From Porticoccaceae bacterium UBA2002 (GTDB lineage Bacteria; Pseudomonadota; Gammaproteobacteria; Pseudomonadales; Porticoccaceae): a stretch of DNA of 40,944 bases. The translations under genes were made by a program, and so were the position numbers. Positions 35,344-40,944 of the stretch are shown piece after piece. Within the stretch, counting starts at the first letter, position 1, and each line of letters opens with the position of its first letter. The notes under the pieces were generated by a model, which did not search any database, was not told the DNA's origin, and saw nothing but the letters and a program-made list of their open reading frames with translations. The DNA is taken from positions 31,565-72,508 of the forward strand of contig DDCQ01000071.1 of NCBI GenBank assembly GCA_002334915.1. The letters run 5' to 3'.

Positions 35344-36332
35344 TCCCCAGACTGGCACTGACACCGGGAGAGCCCGCCGGTGTTGGTCCTGACCTGTTAA
35401 TTCAAACTGTACAGCAACCACAGCAGGCACAGCTGATCGCCTTTGCCGATCCAGATATGCTAACTCAGCGTGCCAGGCAACTGGGGTTGCCGCTAAAAAT
35501 TCTGCCTCTGGATATCGACGCCGAGCCAGTGGCTACTGCGCCCGGGACCATTACCCTAGCTGCAGTTCCCACAGTTGAGGCAGTGGTGGCTGGCCAGCTA
35601 AATCAGAACAATGCCCCCTATGTGCTGCAGACGTTGGATGCTGCTATTGCCAGCTGTCAGGCTGGCCACTGCCAGGCCATGGTCACCGGACCTGTGCAAA
35701 AATCTATTATCAATGATGCTGGCATAGCTTTTTCTGGGCACACAGAATATCTGGCTGACAAGACCAACAGCGCCACTGTGGTAATGATGCTGGCCACCAA
35801 AGAGTTGCGCGTGGCTCTGGCTACGACTCATCTGCCCCTCAGAGATGTGGCGGATGCCATTACTGCCGAGTTGCTGGTTGAGGTGCTCAATGTTCTGCAT
35901 AGCGATCTGCAGACAAAATTTAATATTCCCCAGCCAGTGATCCTGGTCTGCGGCCTTAACCCCCATGCGGGAGAGGGCGGTCATCTGGGGCGTGAAGAGA
36001 TCGATGTGATAGAGCCGGTAGTGCACCAGTTGCGCGCTCAATCCATAAATATTGTTGGCCCCCTGCCCGCGGATACCTTGTTTACTCAAAAGTATCTAAA
36101 CAGCGCCGATGCGGTGTTGGCCATGTATCACGATCAGGGTCTGCCGGTCCTCAAGTATCAGGGATTTGGCCGCGCGGCCAATATCAGTCTGGGACTGCCA
36201 ATTATTCGCACCTCAGTAGACCATGGTACGGCATTGGATCTGGCTGCAACCGGCACTGCCGACAATGGCAGTATGATCACGGCCATAGATGTGGCTATAC
36301 AGATGGCTGAGTCCAGCACAGGTGCCCATTGA
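35340..36332 (+). CDS. pdxA: 4-hydroxythreonine-4-phosphate dehydrogenase PdxA
   Basis: A 330-residue enzyme of pyridoxal phosphate synthesis, a divalent-metal-dependent NAD-linked decarboxylating dehydrogenase. The metal ligands His164 ([10 protein letters not shown]), His209 ([13 protein letters not shown]) and His264 ([10 protein letters not shown]) are present, as is the N-terminal [14 protein letters not shown]. Substrate-binding SGHTEYLAD is at 132-140. The ATG overlaps the surA stop by 4 bases, and the stop overlaps the TTG of rsmA. Confidence 0.97.
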   Translation: MIPRLALTPGEPAGVGPDLLIQTVQQPQQAQLIAFADPDMLTQRARQLGLPLKILPLDIDAEPVATAPGTITLAAVPTVEAVVAGQLNQNNAPYVLQTLDAAIASCQAGHCQAMVTGPVQKSIINDAGIAFSGHTEYLADKTNSATVVMMLATKELRVALATTHLPLRDVADAITAELLVEVLNVLHSDLQTKFNIPQPVILVCGLNPHAGEGGHLGREEIDVIEPVVHQLRAQSINIVGPLPADTLFTQKYLNSADAVLAMYHDQGLPVLKYQGFGRAANISLGLPIIRTSVDHGTALDLAATGTADNGSMITAIDVAIQMAESSTGAH

Positions 36333-37147
36333 CCAGTAATCATCAGGCGCGCAAACGCTTTGGCCAGAATTTTCTTATAGATCAGCAAATTATTGCGCAG
36401 ATTGTGTCGGCGGTAGCCCCTAAACCAGATCACAATCTGGTGGAGATTGGTCCTGGTATGGCAGCTATTACCGAGCATCTGGTGGAACTCTGTCCCAGCA
36501 TGTCGGTGCTGGAACTGGACAAGGATCTGGTTGAGTTTCTCGGGGAAAAATTTATCGATTACCCCGACTTCAGTATCCATAGTGGCGATGCACTAAAGGT
36601 GGACTTTGGCGAGCTGCACAATGGCCGAGATCTGCGCCTGGTGGGCAATCTACCCTACAATATTTCGACGCCATTGCTGTTTCACCTGTTAAAGGTTCGC
36701 CATCTGATTACTGATATGCATTTTATGCTGCAGCGCGAGGTGGCAGATCGTCTGGGTGCGGTGCCGGGGACCAAAGCCTACGGACGTCTATCAGTAATGA
36801 TTCAGTATCACTGTAGGGTAATGCCACTTATCCCGGTACCACCAGAGTCCTTTAGGCCTGCGCCCAGGGTTCAGTCTGCGGTGGTGCGCCTCAAACCCCA
36901 TAAAACTATGCCCTGCGTGGCCGATGATGAAGCGCTGCTAAGCCAGGTGGTCAGCCTCTGCTTCCAGCAACGTCGCAAAACTTTGCGCAACTGTTTGCGC
37001 ACCTACCTGGAGCACCTGCAGCCCTCTCTGGATAGCAAGGATAACGACGAAAGTATTGATCTGTCCCGTCGCCCAGAGCAGTTATCGGTCGCAGAGTTTG
37101 TGGCCCTAACCAACCGCATTAATAGGAGTATTAAGCAAAGCCAATGA
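36329..37147 (+). CDS. rsmA: 16S rRNA dimethyladenosine transferase RsmA (KsgA)
   Basis: A 272-residue methyltransferase that dimethylates two adjacent adenines near the 16S rRNA 3' end. N-terminal [14 protein letters not shown] at 5-18, SAM-binding [10 protein letters not shown] at 39-48 and catalytic NLPYNIST at 107-114 are all present. The start is TTG 36329, overlapping the pdxA stop as TTGA. Conservation begins within five residues, which supports this start. It overlaps apaG by 4 bases. Confidence 0.97.
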   Translation: MTSNHQARKRFGQNFLIDQQIIAQIVSAVAPKPDHNLVEIGPGMAAITEHLVELCPSMSVLELDKDLVEFLGEKFIDYPDFSIHSGDALKVDFGELHNGRDLRLVGNLPYNISTPLLFHLLKVRHLITDMHFMLQREVADRLGAVPGTKAYGRLSVMIQYHCRVMPLIPVPPESFRPAPRVQSAVVRLKPHKTMPCVADDEALLSQVVSLCFQQRRKTLRNCLRTYLEHLQPSLDSKDNDESIDLSRRPEQLSVAEFVALTNRINRSIKQSQ

Positions 37148-37524
37148 CAGCTGTAGGCCAAACTATCCAGGTCAGTGTGACCAGTGAATATCTGCCCTCT
37201 CACTCGCAGCCCGAGGACAATCGCTATGCTTTTGCCTACCATATTTGCATTGAGAACAGAGGTCCGACAGCGGCACAGCTGCTGAGCAGGCGCTGGATTA
37301 TTATCGATGCCAATCAGGAGCGTCAGGAGGTACGTGGTGAAGGAGTGATTGGCGAGCAACCCATCATTGAGCCCGGCGCCGAGTTCCAATACAGCAGTGG
37401 CGTGGTGATCGAAACCTCAGTGGGCACTATGCAGGGTTCCTATCAGTTAATCGACAATCAGGGCAATCCCTTTGATGCGCCCATAGAGCCCTTTCTACTG
37501 TCTATGCCCCATGCGGTGCACTAG
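37144..37524 (+). CDS. apaG: ApaG family protein
   Basis: A 126-residue protein with the fibronectin-III-like ApaG fold: FAYHICIENRG, SRRWIIIDANQERQEVRGEG (GxGxxG motif GEGVIG), then PGAEFQYSSG and GTMQGSYQL. Bacterial ApaG has no settled biochemical role, although loss affects metal sensitivity in some species. The start overlaps rsmA by 4 bases, and the stop is immediately followed by the apaH ATG. Confidence 0.95.
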   Translation: MTAVGQTIQVSVTSEYLPSHSQPEDNRYAFAYHICIENRGPTAAQLLSRRWIIIDANQERQEVRGEGVIGEQPIIEPGAEFQYSSGVVIETSVGTMQGSYQLIDNQGNPFDAPIEPFLLSMPHAVH

Positions 37525-38322
37525 ATGACTCAGTATGCCGTTGGGGATATCCAGGGCTGTCTGCAGCCCCTGCTAAGGCTGCTGGAGCAGGTGGCTTTTA
37601 ACCCGCGGCAGGATCAGCTAATTTCCGTCGGTGACCTGATTAATCGAGGCCCGCAGTCTCTGGAGACAATGCGTTTTTGTAAGGATCTGGGGCCAGCCTT
37701 CAAGATGGTGCTGGGCAATCATGATCTACATCTATTGGCCGTTGCCCAGGGGGTAAGGGGCCCCACCAACAAGGATACTTTTCAGGATATTCTAGCGGCG
37801 CCCGATCGCGAGCCACTGTTAAATTGGCTACAGGCCCAGCCCCTGCTCCTGGAGGCCGGTGGCTACCATATGGTCCATGCCGGCATACCTCCTATCTGGG
37901 ATATAGCAACCGCCTATAGTCTGGCGACAGAGGTTGCTGATGTTCTGCAGTCGGATCTCTGCAGTCAGTACTTTCACAATATGTATGGCAATCAACCGGA
38001 TAAGTGGTCGGATAGCCTGGAGGGCCCAGAGCGCTGGCGAGTTATTACTAACTACCTGACCAGAATGCGCTTCTGCACGGCCGAGGGCCATCTGGAGCTG
38101 GACTCTAGGGATCAGGTGGAGATGCCATTACCCTACAGACCCTGGTTTGCTCACAAGAATAGAAAAACGGCTGAAGACAGAATAGTCTTTGGCCACTGGG
38201 CGGCTCTGCAGGGACGGGACTGTGGCAACTACGTTTATGCTCTGGATACTGGCTGTGTCTGGGGTGGGCCCATGCGGCTGATGAATCTGTACAGTGGCGA
38301 ATATATTCATGAGCCAGCTTAG
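37525..38322 (+). CDS. apaH: Symmetrical Ap4A hydrolase ApaH
   Basis: A 265-residue metallophosphatase that splits Ap4A to two ADP (and removes Np4 caps from RNA in E. coli). The phosphoesterase signatures are GDIQGC at 7-12, GDLINRGP at about 36-43 and GNHD at about 65-68, with later metal-site histidines at MVHAGIPP and FGHWAALQG. It is the last gene of the lptD operon and is followed by a strong terminator shared with rplQ. Confidence 0.97.
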   Translation: MTQYAVGDIQGCLQPLLRLLEQVAFNPRQDQLISVGDLINRGPQSLETMRFCKDLGPAFKMVLGNHDLHLLAVAQGVRGPTNKDTFQDILAAPDREPLLNWLQAQPLLLEAGGYHMVHAGIPPIWDIATAYSLATEVADVLQSDLCSQYFHNMYGNQPDKWSDSLEGPERWRVITNYLTRMRFCTAEGHLELDSRDQVEMPLPYRPWFAHKNRKTAEDRIVFGHWAALQGRDCGNYVYALDTGCVWGGPMRLMNLYSGEYIHEPA

Positions 38323-38385
38323 GCCCGAGACTAACTCGAGCCATAGTTTCAAGCTCTGTGGTTTGTCAGTGTTTTTAACAGGCAC

Positions 38386-38414
38386 AAAAAAGCCGAGCTA
38401 GGCTCGGCTTTTTT
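38386..38414. terminator. Bidirectional intrinsic terminator between apaH and rplQ
   Basis: Perfect 13-bp arms, aaaaaagccgagc (38386-38398) and gctcggctttttt (38402-38414), with a 3-base loop. The T-run on either strand lets it end both the apaH transcript and the rplQ transcript. Confidence 0.95.
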
Positions 38415-38427
38415 AATCAACCTGGGC

Positions 38428-38829
38428 TTATTCAGCAGCCACCTCTAATACTTCGCTATCTTCTTCAACAATAACGCGATCGACCAGCTCTACATAGGCC
38501 ATAGGCGCATTATCGCCCGTGCGAGGGGCGCATTTCAGAATGCGCAGATAACCACCTGGACGCTCCTGATAACGTGGGCCCAGATCGGTAAATAACTTAC
38601 CTACAGTCTCCTTGTTACGCAGACGGTCAAAGGCCAGTCGACGATTAGCAACACTGTCCTCTTTAGCCAGAGTGATTAAAGGCTCAGCAAAGCGACGCAA
38701 CTCTTTAGCCTTGGGGAGAGTAGTTCTAATCAACTCGTGCTCAACCAAAGACGCAGTCATATTGCGAAACATAGCTCTGCGGTGAGGGCCAGATTTATTC
38801 AGTTTGCGGCCACTGTAACGATGACGCAT
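38428..38829 (-). CDS. rplQ: 50S ribosomal protein L17
   Basis: A 133-residue L17, last gene of the alpha operon. The N-terminus [20 protein letters not shown] and the segment [20 protein letters not shown] are classic L17, as is [20 protein letters not shown]. The tail is acidic ([15 protein letters not shown]). An AAGGAA ribosome-binding site lies upstream of the ATG. Transcription ends at the shared terminator 14 bases past its stop. Confidence 0.99.
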   Translation of the reverse strand: MRHRYSGRKLNKSGPHRRAMFRNMTASLVEHELIRTTLPKAKELRRFAEPLITLAKEDSVANRRLAFDRLRNKETVGKLFTDLGPRYQERPGGYLRILKCAPRTGDNAPMAYVELVDRVIVEEDSEVLEVAAE

Positions 38830-38849
38830 GATTTTTATTCCTTAATTCG

Positions 38850-38864
38850 TTGCTGTCTCAGCAA
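38850..38864 (-). other. Small hairpin between rpoA and rplQ
   Basis: Perfect 6-bp arms ttgctg (38850-38855) and cagcaa (38859-38864) with a 3-base loop, in the 56-base gap upstream of the rplQ ribosome-binding site. It has no U-run. An mRNA-processing or translation-control role is possible; chance is not excluded. Confidence 0.35.
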
Positions 38865-38885
38865 TGATATCTATACGATCAAGCC

Positions 38886-39881
38886 TCAGGCGAGTTCGCG
38901 TTCACTTTTCAAGCTTGCCGGTGGCCAGTTCTCAAGACGCATGCCCAGGGACAGCCCGCGAGAAGCCAATACATCCTTAATTTCAGTAAGAGACTTCTTA
39001 CCCAGATTAGGGGTTTTCAGCAATTCAACTTCGGTGCGCTGTATCAGGTCACCAATGTAATAAATACTCTCTGCCTTCAGGCAGTTAGCAGAACGTACAG
39101 TCAGCTCCAGATCGTCGACTGGACGCAGCAAGATCGGATCGATCTCTTCTTCTTTCTCTTCTGGCTCTGCAGCTGTCTCACCTTCAAGGTCAACAAACAC
39201 TGCCATCTGCTGCTGCAGAATAGTGGCTGCACGGCGAATTGACTCTTCCGGGTCAATGGTACCGTTAGTCTCAAGTTCCAGTACCAGCTTGTCGAGGTCA
39301 GTGCGGTTTTCAACACGGGCACTCTCTACGCTATAGGACACTTTAAAGATAGGGCTGAAAGTAGCATCTAACTGCAGACGACCAATGCTGCGCGTTTCTT
39401 CGTCAACAATGCGCGCATCAGATGGCTGATAGCCACGACCGCGAACAATGCGCAACTGCATGCCCAGATTGGTCTTGCCAGAGATATTGGCAATAACATG
39501 GTCGGGGTTGATCACCTCAATATGGCCATCGCTTTCAATATCGCCAGCGGTGACAGGGCCAGGGCCTTTAACATTCAGGCTAACTGTAGTGTCATCGCGA
39601 CCTTCCATCACAATGGCTACACCCTTAAGGTTAAGGAGGATTTCCATAACATCTTCTTGAACACCCTCAATTGAGGAATATTCGTGCTCAACACCGTCGA
39701 TCTCAACTTCTATGATGGCGCAGCCAGACATAGAAGACAGCAGAATACGACGCAGTGCATTACCCAGAGTATGACCAAAACCGCGCTCTAATGGCTCGAG
39801 AACCACCTTGGCATGGTTTGCATCATAAGACGTTACATCAATGTTACGTGGTGTTAGAAATTCAGTAGCAGAATTTTGCAT
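38886..39881 (-). CDS. rpoA: RNA polymerase alpha subunit
   Basis: A 331-residue alpha subunit. The N-terminal assembly domain (about 1-235) has [20 protein letters not shown] and [21 protein letters not shown] Glu-rich linker ([10 protein letters not shown]) leads to the C-terminal domain (about 250-331) with [20 protein letters not shown] and the DNA/activator-binding [20 protein letters not shown]. Full length. AGGTAATACT before the ATG provides the ribosome-binding site. Confidence 0.99.
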   Translation of the reverse strand: MQNSATEFLTPRNIDVTSYDANHAKVVLEPLERGFGHTLGNALRRILLSSMSGCAIIEVEIDGVEHEYSSIEGVQEDVMEILLNLKGVAIVMEGRDDTTVSLNVKGPGPVTAGDIESDGHIEVINPDHVIANISGKTNLGMQLRIVRGRGYQPSDARIVDEETRSIGRLQLDATFSPIFKVSYSVESARVENRTDLDKLVLELETNGTIDPEESIRRAATILQQQMAVFVDLEGETAAEPEEKEEEIDPILLRPVDDLELTVRSANCLKAESIYYIGDLIQRTEVELLKTPNLGKKSLTEIKDVLASRGLSLGMRLENWPPASLKSERELA

Positions 39882-39909
39882 AGTATTACCTGTAAGAGCT
39901 GTAAAGCGA

Positions 39910-40530
39910 TTACTTGGAGTAAAGTTCGACGATCAAATTTTCGTTGATCTCGGCCGGTAAGTCAGAGCGATCCGGGAAGCGCGTAAACGTGCCTTCCATC
40001 TTGTTGCTATCGACAGTTAGCCACTCAACTTCACCGCGTTGCGCTGCCAACTGCAGAGCAGTTTGCACACGAAGCTGCTTTTTAGACTTCTCGCGAAGAC
40101 CTACAACATCACCTTCCTGCACTCTAAACGAGGCGATATTGACCTTCTGGCCGTTTACCAGAATAGAATTGTGAGCAACCAGCTGACGTGATTCAGCGCG
40201 AGTTGAACCAAAGCCCATACGATAGACAACGTTATCAAGGCGCTGCTCGAGCAGGGTCAGCAGATTTTCGCCGGTGTTACCTTTCAAGCGAGCCGCATCT
40301 TTATAATAGTTGCGGAATTGCTTTTCCAAAACACCGTAAATACGACGTACTTTTTGCTTCTCACGAAGCTGAACCCCGTAATCAGATAGACGACCACGGC
40401 GCTGGCCATGCTGGCCCGGCGCACTTTCGTGTCGACATTTAGATTCTAAGGGACGAACGCCACTTTTCAGGAACAGATCAGTTCCTTCGCGGCGCGAGAG
40501 TTTACAAGTTGGTCCGAGATACCTAGCCAT
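39910..40530 (-). CDS. rpsD: 30S ribosomal protein S4
   Basis: A 206-residue S4, a primary 16S rRNA binder. [20 protein letters not shown] begins the protein, and the S4 RNA-binding domain ([20 protein letters not shown] at about 92-111, then [16 protein letters not shown]) follows. In E. coli S4 represses the alpha operon by binding the rpsM leader, which lies outside this window. GGGAGATAGAAA precedes the ATG. Confidence 0.99.
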   Translation of the reverse strand: MARYLGPTCKLSRREGTDLFLKSGVRPLESKCRHESAPGQHGQRRGRLSDYGVQLREKQKVRRIYGVLEKQFRNYYKDAARLKGNTGENLLTLLEQRLDNVVYRMGFGSTRAESRQLVAHNSILVNGQKVNIASFRVQEGDVVGLREKSKKQLRVQTALQLAAQRGEVEWLTVDSNKMEGTFTRFPDRSDLPAEINENLIVELYSK

Positions 40531-40542
40531 TTTCTATCTCCC

Positions 40543-40935
40543 TTACACGCGACGTTTTTTCGGTGGACGACAGCCATTGTGGGGCACTGGCGTCACATCG
40601 GTGATATTAGTAATTTTGTAACCAGCATTGTTGAGTGCGCGAACCGCAGACTCACGACCGGGACCTGGACCTTTGACCTGAACATCGAGGTTCTTCAGGC
40701 CATAGTCCTTCGCTGCTTCACCGGCACGCTCGGCAGCCACCTGGGCGGCAAACGGGGTGCTCTTGCGAGAACCGCGGAAACCAGATCCACCGGAAGTTGC
40801 CCAGGAAAGTGTATTTCCCTGACGGTCAGTGATAGTAACAATAGTATTGTTAAAAGAAGCATAGATATGAGCTACGCCATCTATAACTGTCTTTTTGACC
40901 TTTTTACGGGCCGGTTTAGTTGCTGCTTTTGCCAT
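40543..40935 (-). CDS. rpsK: 30S ribosomal protein S11
   Basis: A 130-residue S11 of the small-subunit platform. It has a Lys-rich N-terminus ([16 protein letters not shown]), [37 protein letters not shown], and the conserved C-terminus [16 protein letters not shown]. It is complete in the window; rpsM should lie just beyond the right edge. The gap to rpsD is 12 bases, holding the rpsD ribosome-binding site. Confidence 0.99.
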   Translation of the reverse strand: MAKAATKPARKKVKKTVIDGVAHIYASFNNTIVTITDRQGNTLSWATSGGSGFRGSRKSTPFAAQVAAERAGEAAKDYGLKNLDVQVKGPGPGRESAVRALNNAGYKITNITDVTPVPHNGCRPPKKRRV

Positions 40936-40944
40936 TAGAAATGA

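Overview
The window is a gene-dense (about 94% coding) stretch of a gammaproteobacterial chromosome with no mobile elements, rRNA, tRNA or CRISPR visible. Gene content (murU-amgK recycling pair, aceK, lptD-surA-pdxA-rsmA-apaG-apaH, miaB/phoH/ybeY/corC/lnt, a full type II secretion operon) fits a marine Cellvibrionales-type organism such as the SAR92/Porticoccaceae group. That placement is inference from gene content only.

Region by region. 1-633: 3' part of an SDR-fold gene with the Ser-Tyr-Arg signature of halohydrin dehalogenases rather than Ser-Tyr-Lys. 695-2396: two overlapping genes, a protein with three tandem DnaT-type ssDNA-binding domains and a phage lambda P-like helicase loader. 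2406-4175: aceK. 4180-16682 (minus): a type II secretion operon in the order gspE-F-G-H-I-J-K-L-M-C-D-A-B, mostly with 1-11 nt overlaps. 16897-17235 (minus): a DUF1820 gene divergent from miaB. 17378-23225 (plus): miaB, phoH, ybeY, corC, lnt and an exported peroxiredoxin. 23326-27528 (plus): leuS-lptE-holA. 27533-31297 (minus): amgK-murU-VanZ-DUF2007, then an SLC13/DASS transporter preceded by four 11-bp-phased repeats. 31467-38322 (plus): lptD-surA-pdxA-rsmA-apaG-apaH. 38428-40935 (minus): the alpha ribosomal operon rpsK-rpsD-rpoA-rplQ, meeting apaH at a strong bidirectional terminator.

Functionally the window is rich in cell-envelope genes: lipoprotein acylation (lnt), LPS export (lptD, lptE), outer-membrane chaperoning (surA), peptidoglycan recycling (amgK, murU) and protein secretion (gsp), together with translation and ribosome-maturation genes. 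The items most worth a second look are the halohydrin-dehalogenase-like SDR, the triple-DnaT/P-like replication module, the phased repeat array before the transporter, the hexapeptide repeat linker in GspA, and short leader ORFs whose stop codons overlap the starts of phoH and lptD. I did not find a clearly new multi-gene system; the replication module is the nearest candidate. No gene-free stretch exceeds 300 bases; the longest is 16683-16896.
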